64,000 nucleotides of DNA from Bacteroidaceae bacterium (GCA_017534815.1 JAFXVS010000067.1:1-64000); one strand, 5' to 3'; positions 34,077 through 44,358 are shown, numbered from the stretch's first letter. The notes: generated by a model from the sequence alone, not told the origin. Numbers and translations are program-made.

Positions 34077-35561
34077 TTACATGTCCTCAATCTCGTCGGT
34101 GACGGATGCAGGAGCGGCGGGCTTGGGTTCGCTGCCGCTGCTGGCTGTGTCATCAGGTGTAGGTGAGATATAGTCCATCTCCTTGATGAAGTCGTTGACG
34201 GTGGACTGGTTGCCTTGCAGTTTCATGTAGCTGTAGCAAATGGTCTCGCCTGGCTTCAGGATAGGCACTGCTGCGCGGAGCGTCTCTGACATCATGACCT
34301 GGAAATTGATGATTTCCTCTTCTGTGTCGATGCCCTTGTGCTCGCGGATGACAGAGCCCACGTAGGTGATGTTGTTGGCTGCCGATACCTTGTTGTTGGG
34401 GAAGTAGAGGCAGACAAGTTCAATCTCTTCGGGTCGGATAGGCATGGTCTCGCCTTCTTCGTTGAGAATCCAGATCTTGCCGACCAACAGGTCGCCTTCG
34501 ATATTGCCAGAGAATTTCTGCTCGGCAAGGAGTCGGATGCGGCTGACGAAGCGGTTGTACTCGATGTAGTTGTCGTAGAACTCTGTGTAGATGGTGAATC
34601 CGATGTTGGGCGAGATGATGTTCTGCTTGCCTTCGGACGTGATTTCAAAGACGTTGACGTCTTGTGGTATGAGTTCCTCCACATCGTGCAATTCGTGGCA
34701 GCTGGTGCAGAGTGTTTGTGTCTTGGGTTCAATGAAGGTGTTGCCACAGGTGTTGCAGGTGTGGATCACCGCTGGACGGTCATAGTCCATACCGATGTGG
34801 CGAAGTATCTTGTGACACTTGGGGCAGCGCAACTGTCCGCCGAAGTTGTAAGTGTGCTCAGGCGACACGTTGGCGCAACGGAAGTGGTGGATGACCTCCT
34901 CTGTCTGCACAGATGACTGCCCGCACTTGGGACAGGTCTTGATGTAGAGCAGATGAGAGTGGAGGCATGTAGGACAAAGGTACACCTTGTTGACGAACTT
35001 GCTGATACGGAAGAGTCCCTTCTCGGCCATCGACTGCAAGAACACGAAGTATTCGGAAAGTTCGTACTGTCCCAGCCTGTAGAAGAGGTCGAACACGGGG
35101 ATGGCGTAACCGGTTGATGCGGTCACGTCGAGTTTGGGTTCGAGGATGCTCTTCTTGCGAGAGATGAGGTAACGTGTCAGGCGGATGAAGAACTGATTGG
35201 AAGACATGATGGGGTCTTCCGTTGCCGCCAGACCGATCAAGGTGTTGTAGTTGATGATGTTCTCAATGGTAGTGAGCACCTCCATATCGTTCCAGTTGTC
35301 TGAGTAGCCATCGATGATCTCGTCGTAACTGCCCATCTTCCCCTTGAGGGACGCAGCAACGAAGAGCGGCTTGTAGCAGCACTTGGTGGATGTGATTGGA
35401 TTGATGCTGTTGAGAATGGTCTTGGTTTCCTCAACTGAATCGTTGGCAATGAACACGACATCAAAAAGGTACTCGGGAAAGTCAGGACTTTCATCGAGAG
35501 CAAATGGGCTGTCGAGCAGGAGCACCCGTCTGTCGCCGTCATTGTTTTGGATGGTTATCAT
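34077..35561 (-). CDS. TackOD1-like multi-zinc-ribbon signalling protein
   Basis: 494 residues. The first ~170 residues look like a degenerate receiver-like alpha/beta domain (RRVLLLDSPFALDE, VFIANDSVEETKTIL). Residues ~175-290 hold Cys pairs C196/C199, C210/C213, C246/C249, C269/C272 and C285/C288 plus IHHFRC near 227-232, a pattern I recognise as the Thaumarchaeal output domain 1 (TackOD1). The rest (~295-470) is an unassigned alpha/beta region and the tail is acidic and disordered. It is followed 51 bp later by a lone receiver. Cytoplasmic; no enzyme motif. The TackOD1 name is from memory of the motif spacing and needs a profile check. Confidence 0.6.
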   Translation of the reverse strand: MITIQNNDGDRRVLLLDSPFALDESPDFPEYLFDVVFIANDSVEETKTILNSINPITSTKCCYKPLFVAASLKGKMGSYDEIIDGYSDNWNDMEVLTTIENIINYNTLIGLAATEDPIMSSNQFFIRLTRYLISRKKSILEPKLDVTASTGYAIPVFDLFYRLGQYELSEYFVFLQSMAEKGLFRISKFVNKVYLCPTCLHSHLLYIKTCPKCGQSSVQTEEVIHHFRCANVSPEHTYNFGGQLRCPKCHKILRHIGMDYDRPAVIHTCNTCGNTFIEPKTQTLCTSCHELHDVEELIPQDVNVFEITSEGKQNIISPNIGFTIYTEFYDNYIEYNRFVSRIRLLAEQKFSGNIEGDLLVGKIWILNEEGETMPIRPEEIELVCLYFPNNKVSAANNITYVGSVIREHKGIDTEEEIINFQVMMSETLRAAVPILKPGETICYSYMKLQGNQSTVNDFIKEMDYISPTPDDTASSGSEPKPAAPASVTDEIEDM

Positions 35562-35652
35562 ATGTTCTTGTACGACTTAATGAATATTGTCTAATTCCGT
35601 TTGTAGCGCCCTTCCTTTGGTTAGTTTTGGTTAGGGTACATCAGTCAAGTTG

Positions 35653-35660
35653 CAAATTTA
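35653..35660 (-). promoter_or_regulatory. -7 box of the TackOD1-receiver operon
   Basis: TAAATTTG on the minus strand, about 91 nt before the ATG at 35561; no clear -33 element. Confidence 0.45.
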
Positions 35661-35749
35661 TGATAAATTTTTCTAAAAAAAGCGTTTCAAGCCTTTTTTT
35701 TTAGAAAAATGTTGTTTTTTCTCACTTTTAGGGGCTTAAGTGGGCTGTT

Positions 35750-36331
35750 TTAGTCCAAATAGCCTGCTTTCTTAAGTTCTTTGGCTGCTAAATCGCACTC
35801 ATCCCACCAAGCTTGTCCGAAGCGTCGGATGAGGGGTTCCTTGAGGAACTGATAAACGGGCAGTTGAAGTTGCTTGCCGAGGTCGCGGGCGGGTTGGCAG
35901 ATATTCCACTTGTGCACATTGACGGCGGTCACACCTCCCACCTTGGAGAGACGGACGGGATAGAGGGCACAGGAAATGGGTTTCTGCCAATGGAAACGGC
36001 CACATCGGAAAGCGGAGTCGATGGCACAGAAAGCACATCCACCTTCATGCTTGACGAAGACACAGTCTTTGCCATGAATGATCTGCGTGACAAGTTCTCC
36101 TTCCCGATCGGGATAGACAACGCCTTCGGCTTCAATTTGTTGTTGAGCCTCGGGTGAGAGGTCATCATGCACCACCTCGTATGCCTCTTCCAAAAGCCCC
36201 ACTTCTTCCATCGTGACAGGCGCACCAGCATCGCCTTCGATGCAGCAGGCACCATGACATTTCTCTAAATCACAGCAGAAGAAGATTTTGAAGAGGTCGA
36301 GCGAAACGAGGGTGTTGAGTATTTCGAGCAT
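35750..36331 (-). CDS. DUF3109 cysteine-rich protein
   Basis: 193 residues. The DUF3109 family pattern is clear: FFCCDLEKCHGACCIEGDAGAPV near the N-terminus, then CVFVKHEGGCAFCAIDSAFRCGRFHWQKPISCALYPVR in the middle and WNICQPARDLG later. The many Cys suggest a metal or Fe-S site (related to the YkgJ zinc/iron-chelating fold), but the biochemical role is not known. It is 48 bp behind ribF on the same strand, at the end of the suf-ribF cluster. Confidence 0.88.
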   Translation of the reverse strand: MLEILNTLVSLDLFKIFFCCDLEKCHGACCIEGDAGAPVTMEEVGLLEEAYEVVHDDLSPEAQQQIEAEGVVYPDREGELVTQIIHGKDCVFVKHEGGCAFCAIDSAFRCGRFHWQKPISCALYPVRLSKVGGVTAVNVHKWNICQPARDLGKQLQLPVYQFLKEPLIRRFGQAWWDECDLAAKELKKAGYLD

Positions 36332-36379
36332 AAGGATGGGGTGTTAGAAGATATGATGTTAGAATCAAGGCATGAGGTA

Positions 36380-37351
36380 TTAAAAAGAAGTTTGAAGCAG
36401 CCGACGGCATTGCTCCTCATCTGTGGCCAGTTGCTGTTGCAGGGCTTCGATGGTGGCAAACTCTTGTTCTTTGCGAAGGTGATGCAGCAGTTCGATGGTA
36501 ATGGTTTGACCATAGAGATCGCCGTCAAAATCGAAGAGATGCACTTCGATGCTACGTTGCTGACCGTTGTGAAGGGTGGGACGGGTACCGACATTGAGCA
36601 TGCCGAAAAAGGGTTGAGAGTTGAGAACCTTTAGCTCGACGGAGTCAATTGAGAGTTGAGAGTTGAGAGCAGGGAGATTACATCTTACCAGGTAGGCACC
36701 ATTTTCGGGGATGAGCTTGCAGGGATTCACTTGCAGGTTGGCAGTGGGATAACCCAACTTACGGCCATTCTGGAAACCCTGCACGACTTCGCCTTGCAAA
36801 GCGTAGTGATAGCCTAACAAGGTGTTGGCAGTATCGACATCGCCACTGAGCAAGGCCTGACGAATGGCGGTGGAGGAAATTCGTTGTTCGGACATGAGTT
36901 CTTCACAGCCGATGATCTCGATGCCCAACTCCTTGCCATCGTGCTGGCAATCTTCAAAACCAGTGCGGTCGTGTCCGAAATGGTTGTCGTAGCCCATCAG
37001 AAGCACCTGCACGTTGAGCTGTTCCTTGAGGATGGTGCGCATGAACTCTTGGGCACTCATCTGTGCCAGCTCTGGCGTGAAATCCATGAGCACGACCTTG
37101 TCAATTCCAGTCTTCTGGAGGAGGGCAGTTTTCTCGTCGGCAGTTGAGAGCTGACAGTTGAGGGTTGAGGGTTGGTTGAGCACCTGCGATGGGTGATTGG
37201 AAAAGGTCAGGACGACTGCATCGAGTCCCCGTTCACGGGCTTGACTCACCACTTGCTGGGCGACAAACTGATGTCCCCGATGGACACCATCGAAGGTGCC
37301 GATTGTCGCCACGCATGGTCTTGTCGTATTGTCCTTACCCACCACTTGCAT
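36380..37351 (-). CDS. ribF: Bifunctional riboflavin kinase/FAD synthetase RibF
   Basis: 323 residues. N-terminal FAD synthetase domain (ATIGTFDGVHRGHQFVAQQV at ~15, VVLTFSNHPSQVL, the HNHFGHDR-like GYDNHFGHDRTGF, SSTAIRQALLSGDV) and C-terminal riboflavin kinase domain (GRKLGYPTANLQVNP, GMLNVGTRPTL, HLFDFDGDLYGQTI). It makes FMN and FAD from riboflavin. Two loops (STLNCQLST near residue 62, and ALNSQLSIDSVELKVLNSQP near residue 230) are translations of the TTGAGAG minisatellite and have no equivalent in usual RibF. It starts 2 bp after the sufD stop. Confidence 0.93.
   Translation of the reverse strand: MQVVGKDNTTRPCVATIGTFDGVHRGHQFVAQQVVSQARERGLDAVVLTFSNHPSQVLNQPSTLNCQLSTADEKTALLQKTGIDKVVLMDFTPELAQMSAQEFMRTILKEQLNVQVLLMGYDNHFGHDRTGFEDCQHDGKELGIEIIGCEELMSEQRISSTAIRQALLSGDVDTANTLLGYHYALQGEVVQGFQNGRKLGYPTANLQVNPCKLIPENGAYLVRCNLPALNSQLSIDSVELKVLNSQPFFGMLNVGTRPTLHNGQQRSIEVHLFDFDGDLYGQTITIELLHHLRKEQEFATIEALQQQLATDEEQCRRLLQTSF
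36611..36670. repeat. TTGAGAG minisatellite inside the ribF kinase domain
   Basis: Two clusters, GGTTGAGAGTTGAGAA (36611-36626) and TTGAGAGTTGAGAGTTGAGAG (36649-36669), are in frame and encode LNSQP and ALNSQLS on the ribF strand, in the loop before the GTRPT motif. Confidence 0.7.
37142..37180. repeat. TTGAGAG minisatellite inside the ribF adenylyltransferase domain
   Basis: AGTTGAGAG, CAGTTGAGGGTTGAGGG and GGTTGAG units in frame, encoding NQPSTLNCQLST between the HPSQV and EKTALLQKTG parts of RibF. Confidence 0.7.
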
Positions 37352-37353
37352 AC

Positions 37354-38571
37354 CTATTTACAGAGGCGACAATCCTCGCATTTGTCGAGTTCGCCGCGGA
37401 AGCGTTTCTCCACTTTCACATAGAGCTTCTGGCGCAGCGGCTCGAACTTGATTTGGTCGATGACCTGTCCCATGAAAGCGTTCTTGAGCAGGGTGCGCGC
37501 CTCGGCTTCGGGGATGCCACGCTGACGCATATAGAAGAGGGCACTTTCGTCCATCACACCTACCGTCGAACCGTGGGCGCATTTGACATCATCGGCATAA
37601 ATCTCGAGCATCGGCTGGGTGTACATCCGTGCATCGGAAGAGGCACAGAGATTCGCGTTCGTCTCTTGCGAAGCGGTCTTCTGAGCGTCCTTGTCCACGA
37701 GAATCTTGCCAGCAAATGCGCCGACCGATTTGTCATCCACCACGTACTTATAGAGTTCGTTCGAGGTGCAGTTCGGCACCTGATGATGAATCAGCGTGTT
37801 GTTGTCAATGCGTTGCGACCCACTTCCGATGGCACATCCATTGAGGGTCACCTCGGAGTTCTCGCCCTGCAGATAGACGTCGCAGAGGTTGCGGGTCTGT
37901 CCGTTGAAGAGCGTGATGCTGTTGTGCTTCACCGAGCAGTCGCGGCCTTCCCTGATATAGACATTCGAGAAGCGCGAGCAGAGCGGCGTGGTCTCTTCAA
38001 TCTCGTAGAGGTCCAGACGTGCATTGTCGTGGCAATAGACCTCGATGACCTGGGTGGTGAGGAAGCGCTGCTTGTCGGCAGCATGGTCGTTGATGATGAT
38101 GGTGGCATCGCTGCCCTGCTCCATGACGATGAGCACGCGGCGGTTCATCATCGTCGCGGCAGTGCCACGCAGCCAGTTGTCCACCACGATGGGGTCGTCC
38201 ACCTTCGTGTTCTTGGGCACATACACCAGCAGGGCATCGTGCACCAGCGCCGTGTTCAGTGCCGTGATGGCATCGTCCGCGTCAGCCACCTGATGATAGT
38301 AGGGAGCCACATCGATGGGCGCATCCTTTATATTATATATGTATGCGGAAGGATTGACCGTCAGTGGCGACAGCGAGATGCCATAGTTGGGGGCGAAGGC
38401 GGCATCCACGTCCGTATATTTGTAGCGCTCCACCTTCTTCGAGGGGAAGCCCACACGCTGGAACGCCTCAAAAGCCTCGTCGCGCACGGCGTTCATCACC
38501 GCACAGCTCTTCCCCTTGATCAGCTCGCCCGCCTCGCGGTATAGTTCTATGTACTGCAACTCGCTCTTCAT
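37354..38571 (-). CDS. sufD: Fe-S assembly scaffold subunit SufD
   Basis: 405 residues. Typical SufD beta-helix core with EQGSDATIIINDHAAD, SVKHNSITLFNGQTRNLCDVYLQGENSEVTLNGC and the C-terminal HGSTVGVMDESALFYMRQRGIPEAEARTLL block that carries the conserved His. It partners SufB and the ATPase SufC. The last residues FRGELDKCEDCRLCK are a Cys-rich tail seen in Bacteroidetes SufD. Its ATG overlaps the sufC stop by 4 bp. Confidence 0.95.
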   Translation of the reverse strand: MKSELQYIELYREAGELIKGKSCAVMNAVRDEAFEAFQRVGFPSKKVERYKYTDVDAAFAPNYGISLSPLTVNPSAYIYNIKDAPIDVAPYYHQVADADDAITALNTALVHDALLVYVPKNTKVDDPIVVDNWLRGTAATMMNRRVLIVMEQGSDATIIINDHAADKQRFLTTQVIEVYCHDNARLDLYEIEETTPLCSRFSNVYIREGRDCSVKHNSITLFNGQTRNLCDVYLQGENSEVTLNGCAIGSGSQRIDNNTLIHHQVPNCTSNELYKYVVDDKSVGAFAGKILVDKDAQKTASQETNANLCASSDARMYTQPMLEIYADDVKCAHGSTVGVMDESALFYMRQRGIPEAEARTLLKNAFMGQVIDQIKFEPLRQKLYVKVEKRFRGELDKCEDCRLCK

Positions 38572-39317
38572 GCCAGTTCCTCTTTAATCCAGTCGAAGCC
38601 CTGTTCCTCAATCTGCCGCGCCAGTTCCGCCGTGCCCGTCTTCACAATCTTTCCGCCGATGAGCACATGCACGAAGTCCGGACGGATATAGTCGAGCAGA
38701 CGCTGATAGTGCGTGATGACGATGGCGCTCGTCTCCTCCGTGCGGAGCTTGTTGAAGCCCTCCGCCACGATGCGCAGCGCATCCACATCCAGACCCGAGT
38801 CCGTCTCGTCCAAGATGCAGAACGTAGGTTCGAGCATCGCCATCTGGAAAATCTCGTTGCGCTTGCGTTCACCTCCTGAGAAGCCTTCATTGACAGAGCG
38901 GTTCATCAGTTTCTGGTCAATCTCCACAAGTTTGCGCTTCTCGCGCATCACCTTCAGGAAATCCGTTGATTTGAGGGGCTCCTTGCCTTGTGCCTCCCGA
39001 CGTGCATTCACCGCAGCGCGCATGAAATTCGTCATGCTCACCCCCGGAATCTCGATGGGAGCCTGAAAGGACATGAAGATGCCGGCATGCGCACGCTCCT
39101 CCGTGTTCATGGCGAGAAGGTCTTGTCCGTTGAAAACAATCGATCCTTCCGTCACTTCGTAGGCGGGATTGCCCACAATGACGTTGGAGAGGGTGGATTT
39201 GCCCGCTCCGTTGGTGCCCATCAAGGCATGAATCTCACCGTCGTTGATGGTCAGATTGACGCCCTTGAGTATTTCTTTTTCGCCGACTTTGGCGTGGATA
39301 TTTTTTATTTCTAACAT
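38568..39317 (-). CDS. sufC: Fe-S assembly ATPase SufC
   Basis: 249 residues, ABC-type ATPase. Walker A GTNGAGKSTLSN (~34), signature FSGGERKRNEI (~150), Walker B ILDETDSGLD (~172) and switch His in IVITHYQRLLDYI. It energises the SufBC2D scaffold. It lies between sufB (86-bp repeat-bearing gap) and sufD (4-bp overlap). Confidence 0.97.
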   Translation of the reverse strand: MLEIKNIHAKVGEKEILKGVNLTINDGEIHALMGTNGAGKSTLSNVIVGNPAYEVTEGSIVFNGQDLLAMNTEERAHAGIFMSFQAPIEIPGVSMTNFMRAAVNARREAQGKEPLKSTDFLKVMREKRKLVEIDQKLMNRSVNEGFSGGERKRNEIFQMAMLEPTFCILDETDSGLDVDALRIVAEGFNKLRTEETSAIVITHYQRLLDYIRPDFVHVLIGGKIVKTGTAELARQIEEQGFDWIKEELA

Positions 39318-39331
39318 AATCCTAAAATTGA

Positions 39332-39391
39332 CACGAAGTATGAGTTGATAACTTATACGAGGTAAAAGGTGATGGTTTGTACGAGGTAAAA
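39332..39391. repeat. TACGAGGTAAAA repeats in the sufB-sufC gap
   Basis: TACGAGGTAAAA occurs at 39356-39367 and 39380-39391 (24-bp period), with a degenerate form ACACGAAGTATGAG at 39330-39343. It fills the only sizeable gap in an otherwise overlapping suf cluster. Confidence 0.55.
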
Positions 39392-39403
39392 ACTTTTTGA
39401 CCC

Positions 39404-40855
39404 CTATCCGACCGTTCCCTCGAGGGAGACGCTGAGAAGCTTTTGAGCCTCGACGGCGAACTCCATCGGGAGCTTGTTGAGCACGTCCTTGGCATAGCCG
39501 TTGACGATGAGACCGACCGCTTCCTCCGTGGAGATGCCACGCTGGTTGCAGTAGAAGAGCTGGTCTTCGTTAATCTTGGAGGTCGTGGCCTCATGCTCGA
39601 CGGTGGCGGTGTTGTTTTGGATGTCCATGTAGGGGAAGGTGTGGGCTCCGCACTGGCTGCCCAACAGGAGGGAGTCGCACGAAGAGTAGTTGCGCGCCCC
39701 GTCGGCATGCTTCCCCACCCTGACGAGTCCTCGGTAGGAGTTCTGGGATTGTCCGGCCGAGATGCCCTTGGAAATGATGGTCGAGCGGGTGTTCTTGCCC
39801 AGATGAATCATCTTGGTGCCCGTGTCGGCCTCCTGATGATGATTGGTGACCGCCACGCTGTAGAACTCCGCCTGACTGTTGTCGCCTCGCAGCACACACG
39901 ACGGATACTTCCATGTGATGGCCGATCCCGTCTCCACCTGTGTCCATGAGAGTTTGCTGTTCACGCCCCTGAGGTCACCCCGCTTTGTCACCAGATTCAG
40001 CACACCGCCACGTCCCTCGGCATCACCAGGATACCAGTTCTGCACCGTCGAGTACTTCACCTCGGCATTGTCCATCACCACAATCTCGACGATGGCGGCA
40101 TGAAGCTGGTTCTCGTCGCGCATCGGCGCCGTACATCCCTCTAGATAGGAGACATAGGACCCTTCGTCACACACGATGAGGGTGCGCTCGAACTGTCCCG
40201 TGTTGCGGGCATTGATGCGGAAGTAAGTGGAAAGTTCCATGGGACAGCGGGTGTTCTTGGGAATATAGACGAAAGAACCGTCACTGAACACGGCGCTGTT
40301 GAGGGCGGCGAAATAGTTGTCCCTGGGAGGCACCACGCTGCCCAGATATTGGCGGACGAGGTCAGGATGATGCTTCACCGCCTCGCTGATGGAGCAGAAG
40401 ATGATGCCCTTCTCCGAGAGCTTCTCCTTGAAGGTGGTCTTCACGGACACGGAGTCCATCACGGCATCGACGGCAGTGCCGGAGAGTGCCAGCCGCTCCT
40501 CGAGGGGGATGCCGAGCTTGTCGAACGTCTTCATCAGTTCAGGGTCAATCTCCTCCACGTTCTGAGGCCCGTTCTTGCTCTTGGCTGTCGGGTCGGCATA
40601 GTAGGAGATGGCCTGATAGTCGATGTCCGGCAGATGCACATGTCCCCAGTCGGGCTGCACCTGTGTGAGCCAATAGCGATAAGCCTCCAGACGGAATTGC
40701 AGCAGCCAGTCGGGCTCGCCCTTCTTCTCAGAGATGAGACGAACCACATCCTCGTTCAAACCCTTTTCGATGATTTCCGTATGTACGTCGGTAGTGAAGC
40801 CAAACTCATACTTCTTCTCAGCCACACTACGCACAAACTCGTTCTGCTCGCTCAT
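39404..40855 (-). CDS. sufB: Fe-S assembly scaffold subunit SufB
   Basis: 483 residues, normal length. Conserved SufB blocks: [22 protein letters not shown] near 110, [26 protein letters not shown] near 205, [18 protein letters not shown] (with the conserved Cys) near 250, and [22 protein letters not shown] near 370. SufB carries the nascent cluster with SufC and SufD. It starts within the stop of the CvpA gene (4-bp overlap). Confidence 0.97.
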   Translation of the reverse strand: MSEQNEFVRSVAEKKYEFGFTTDVHTEIIEKGLNEDVVRLISEKKGEPDWLLQFRLEAYRYWLTQVQPDWGHVHLPDIDYQAISYYADPTAKSKNGPQNVEEIDPELMKTFDKLGIPLEERLALSGTAVDAVMDSVSVKTTFKEKLSEKGIIFCSISEAVKHHPDLVRQYLGSVVPPRDNYFAALNSAVFSDGSFVYIPKNTRCPMELSTYFRINARNTGQFERTLIVCDEGSYVSYLEGCTAPMRDENQLHAAIVEIVVMDNAEVKYSTVQNWYPGDAEGRGGVLNLVTKRGDLRGVNSKLSWTQVETGSAITWKYPSCVLRGDNSQAEFYSVAVTNHHQEADTGTKMIHLGKNTRSTIISKGISAGQSQNSYRGLVRVGKHADGARNYSSCDSLLLGSQCGAHTFPYMDIQNNTATVEHEATTSKINEDQLFYCNQRGISTEEAVGLIVNGYAKDVLNKLPMEFAVEAQKLLSVSLEGTVG

Positions 40856-41427
40856 TCCTTATTCTTTGTAGGTAAGATTTTCTCCGTGGCCTTATCTACC
40901 ACGGGCTTCAGTCCGTACTTAGGCTCACAGCCGTTGGCAACTTCTGTCGCATCGGTTACCAGCAGCACATCGGGGATGACCACCTGCGTGGCATGCTTCA
41001 TCCCGTAGTAGAGATTTGAGCGTTCGCCCAGCTTCTCCGGCTTAAAGCCCGCATTACTGGCCACGAAGTCGAAGAGGTTCAACGCGAAGCTAAGCACCAC
41101 CGCATAGCAAATCACGCCCACCACCGCACCGATGAGTCGGTTGAGGAAGTTCAACTTAAGTTTCTTGAGGAACTCCGTCAAGAATGCGGCAATCCATCCC
41201 AATGCAATGGGCACCACGATGACGATGAGCACAAAGGCAATCAGTCGGCCGAAGCCAATGCTGGCACCCGTCTTGTCCGCCAAGAAGTCGCCAAACTGAT
41301 GATAGAGCGTGGCGGCGATAAGCAAACCTGCCGCCACACCCAAGAAGTGTGCCACCTGCTTGAAGGCGCCCTGCTTGAAGCCGATGATGGCGCCAACGAT
41401 GAGCACAATATATATAAGTATATCCAT
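40852..41427 (-). CDS. CvpA-family membrane protein
   Basis: 191 residues with four hydrophobic helices (~2-20, 28-46, 63-85, 100-125), beginning [31 protein letters not shown], the CvpA/colicin V production family pattern. Function in most bacteria is uncertain (membrane integrity, colicin V export in E. coli). It sits between infB (15-bp gap) and sufB (overlap), so it belongs to the same transcript. Confidence 0.9.
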   Translation of the reverse strand: MDILIYIVLIVGAIIGFKQGAFKQVAHFLGVAAGLLIAATLYHQFGDFLADKTGASIGFGRLIAFVLIVIVVPIALGWIAAFLTEFLKKLKLNFLNRLIGAVVGVICYAVVLSFALNLFDFVASNAGFKPEKLGERSNLYYGMKHATQVVIPDVLLVTDATEVANGCEPKYGLKPVVDKATEKILPTKNKE

Positions 41428-41442
41428 GAAGCAGATGTCTAA

Positions 41443-44358
41443 TTAGAGTTTTGCCTTCACCTCCACTTCCGTGTAGGTCTCCAGCACATCACCCTCGCGG
41501 ATGTCGTTGTAGTTGACGATGGAGATACCGCACTCGAAGTCGCGACCCACCTCCTTCACGTCGTCCTTGAAACGCTTGAGGGCCAAGATGTCGCCAGTGT
41601 GCACCACAATACCGTCGCGAACCACACGAACTTTGTCGCTGCGGTGCACCTTGCCTTCCGTCACCCAGCAGCCAGCCACTGTGCCGACCTTGGTGATGTG
41701 GTAAACCTGACGCACGTCCACCTGAGCCGTGACTTCCTCCTTGAGCGTCGGAGCCAACATGCCCTCCATGGCATCCTTCACCTCCTCGATGGCATCATAG
41801 ATGATAGAGTAGAGACGGATATCCACGCCATACTGCTCTGCCAAACGACGGGCGGCAGCCGATGGACGAACTTGGAAACCGATGATGATGACGTTCTCTG
41901 ATGCATGAGCCAATTCCACATCGTTCTCGCTGATCTGACCCACAGCCTTGTGGATGACATTCACCTGAATCTTCTCTGTGGAGAGCTTGATGAGCGAGTC
42001 GGAAAGAGCCTCGATAGAACCGTCCACGTCGCCCTTCACCACGAGGTTGAGCTCCTGGAAGTCACCCAGAGCGATACGTCTGCCCAGCTCGTCGAGGGTC
42101 AGACGTGTCTGGGTACGCAGACCCTGCTCACGCTTCAGTTGTTCACGCTTGTTGCAAATCTCGCGGGCTTCCTGTTCAGTGTCCATCACGTGGAAGGTGT
42201 CACCAGCGGTGGGCGCACCATTCAAACCGAGGATCACGGCGGGTTCAGCAGGAAGTGCCTTCTCGATGCGCTGACCACGCTCATTGAACATCGCCTTGAT
42301 ACGTCCGTAGTGGGTACCAGCCAGCACGATGTCGCCCTGATGGAGCGTACCGTTCTGCACCAGCACAGTAGCCACATAACCACGTCCCTTGTCAAGGGAA
42401 GACTCAATGATGGAGCCCGTTGCCTTGCGGTTGGGGTTGGCCTTGAGGTCGAGCATCTCAGCTTCGAGCAGCACCTTGTCCATCAAGTCTTCCACACCAA
42501 TACCCTTCTTGGCACTGATGTCCTGACTCTGGTATTTGCCACCCCATTCCTCCACTAAGAGGTTCATGGCGGAAAGTTGTTCCTTAATCTTATCGGGATT
42601 AGCTCCTGGCTTATCAATCTTGTTGATGGCGAACACCATCGGCACACCTGCAGCCTGAGCATGAGCGATCGCCTCCTTGGTCTGAGGCATCACATCGTCA
42701 TCGGCAGCAATGATGATGATGGCGATATCGGTCACCTGAGCACCACGGGCACGCATGGCAGTGAAGGCCTCGTGACCTGGGGTATCGAGGAAGGTGATCT
42801 TACGACCATCCTTCAACTTTACTTTATAAGCACCGATGTGCTGGGTGATACCACCTGCCTCACCGGCAATCACGTTGGTGTTGCGGATATAGTCGAGGAG
42901 CGAGGTCTTACCGTGGTCAACGTGACCCATGACCGTGATGATTGGCGCACGTCTTTCGAGGTCTTCCTCCTTATCCTCCACTTCTTCGATGGCGTTAGAC
43001 ACCTCGCCCGACACATATTGCGTGGTGAAGCCAAATTCTTCTGCTACGATATTGATGGTCTCAGCATCCAGACGCTGATTGATGCTCACCATCATACCGA
43101 TAGACATACAGGTGGCAATAACCTGATTCACAGAGATGTCCATCATTGTCGCAAGTTCGTTGGCAGTTACGAACTCTGTAATCTTCAGCACCTTGCTCTC
43201 TGCGTTTTCAGCCATTTCTTCCTCCGCCATACGCTCATGGATGGCCTGACGCTTGTCCTTACGGTACTTCACGCCCTTCTTCTCCTGCTTGGCGGTGAGA
43301 CGTGCCAACGTCTCCTTTACCTGCTTTGCAACTTCCTCTTCCGTCAATTCCTGTGGCTTTGGAGGCTGCTTCTTCTTGTTCTTCTTCTTGCCCTGACCCT
43401 GTTGCTGCTGCTGAGCCTGCTGGTTCTTCTGCTGCTGGGCATTGTTCTGGTTGGGCTTGCCACCCTGCTTCTTGCCCTGAGCCTGCTGATTCTGACCATT
43501 GTTCTGCTTGGCGGCAGCATCAATGTCAACCTTATTGCTCTTGATGCGGTTGCGCTTTTTCTGACCATTTCCCTGACCGTTCTGACTCTGGGCATCGCCC
43601 TGTGCCTGCTGACGTTCCTTGCGGCGTTCAGCCTTGCTCTTGCGATCAGGACGCGTCTTGCTGTTCAGGCTCGACAGGTCGATGAAACCCACCTGCTTGA
43701 ACTGCACACCCGCTTCAGCAGGAGCAGCCAGATGATAGACACCATTCTCGTCCTGTTCCAGACGGTCAGCTGGTGTCTCCTTACCCTTCTTCTTGGCAGC
43801 TGGTTCCTTCTTGGTTGCCTCTGCCGGAGCTGCAGTCTTTTCCTGCTCAGCAGCAGGAGCAGCCTCAACGGGCTTCTCTTCAGCCACCGTTTCCACCTTC
43901 TTCTCCTCTGCGGCGGGAGTAGCTTTCTGTTCTTGAGGTTCAGTAGCAGGCTTCTCCTCCTTCTTGGGGGCAGGTTCAGCCTTCTTTTCCGGTTTGGGTC
44001 CCTCCTTCTTCTTCAGATCGTTGATATTACCCACAATCTTCAGCTGAGGCTTCTTGGCTTCCTTTTCTTTCTCAAGGCGCTCCCTTTCCAGACGCTCCTT
44101 CTCCTCACGGGCAGCCTGTTGGCGTTCCTTCTTCTCCTGCTGTTCCTTCACCTTTTGGTTCAGAATCTTCTGCTTCGTCTCGGCGTTCTGCTTCATGTCC
44201 TCGCCGAACTCCTTCTGGAGCAGCGCATATTGCTCGTCCGTGATTTTTGCGTTTGGCGTTGCGTCTTGAAGTGCCAAACCCTTTTTCTGCAGGAATTCAG
44301 CCACGGTGTTGATTCCCACATTCAGTTCTTTTAATGCTTTGTTCAGTCTTACTGCCAT
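41443..44358 (-). CDS. infB: Translation initiation factor IF-2
   Basis: 971 residues. An N-terminal IF2 domain ([28 protein letters not shown] start), then about 330 residues of low-complexity Lys/Glu/Ala and Gln/Asn-rich linker ([15 protein letters not shown]...), then the GTPase with G1 [13 protein letters not shown]3 [12 protein letters not shown]4 NKIDKPGAN, followed by IF2 domains II-IV. It brings initiator tRNA to the 30S subunit. The long linker is usual for Bacteroidetes. It follows nusA by 19 bp. Confidence 0.97.
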   Translation of the reverse strand: MAVRLNKALKELNVGINTVAEFLQKKGLALQDATPNAKITDEQYALLQKEFGEDMKQNAETKQKILNQKVKEQQEKKERQQAAREEKERLERERLEKEKEAKKPQLKIVGNINDLKKKEGPKPEKKAEPAPKKEEKPATEPQEQKATPAAEEKKVETVAEEKPVEAAPAAEQEKTAAPAEATKKEPAAKKKGKETPADRLEQDENGVYHLAAPAEAGVQFKQVGFIDLSSLNSKTRPDRKSKAERRKERQQAQGDAQSQNGQGNGQKKRNRIKSNKVDIDAAAKQNNGQNQQAQGKKQGGKPNQNNAQQQKNQQAQQQQQGQGKKKNKKKQPPKPQELTEEEVAKQVKETLARLTAKQEKKGVKYRKDKRQAIHERMAEEEMAENAESKVLKITEFVTANELATMMDISVNQVIATCMSIGMMVSINQRLDAETINIVAEEFGFTTQYVSGEVSNAIEEVEDKEEDLERRAPIITVMGHVDHGKTSLLDYIRNTNVIAGEAGGITQHIGAYKVKLKDGRKITFLDTPGHEAFTAMRARGAQVTDIAIIIIAADDDVMPQTKEAIAHAQAAGVPMVFAINKIDKPGANPDKIKEQLSAMNLLVEEWGGKYQSQDISAKKGIGVEDLMDKVLLEAEMLDLKANPNRKATGSIIESSLDKGRGYVATVLVQNGTLHQGDIVLAGTHYGRIKAMFNERGQRIEKALPAEPAVILGLNGAPTAGDTFHVMDTEQEAREICNKREQLKREQGLRTQTRLTLDELGRRIALGDFQELNLVVKGDVDGSIEALSDSLIKLSTEKIQVNVIHKAVGQISENDVELAHASENVIIIGFQVRPSAAARRLAEQYGVDIRLYSIIYDAIEEVKDAMEGMLAPTLKEEVTAQVDVRQVYHITKVGTVAGCWVTEGKVHRSDKVRVVRDGIVVHTGDILALKRFKDDVKEVGRDFECGISIVNYNDIREGDVLETYTEVEVKAKL

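Noticed and set aside
37352..37353. FMN riboswitch before ribF
   Set aside because: ribF starts 2 bp after sufD within an operon; there is no room and no RFN-like structure was seen.
37189..38544. 451-codon open frame antisense to sufD
   Set aside because: It lies fully within sufD and part of ribF, has no recognisable domain, and sufD is well supported by motifs and operon context.
42577..44334. 585-codon Leu-rich open frame antisense to infB
   Set aside because: It mirrors the Lys/Glu/Gln-rich IF-2 linker; composition (Leu runs) is what the complement of AAG/GAG/CAG codons gives, and infB on the other strand is certain.
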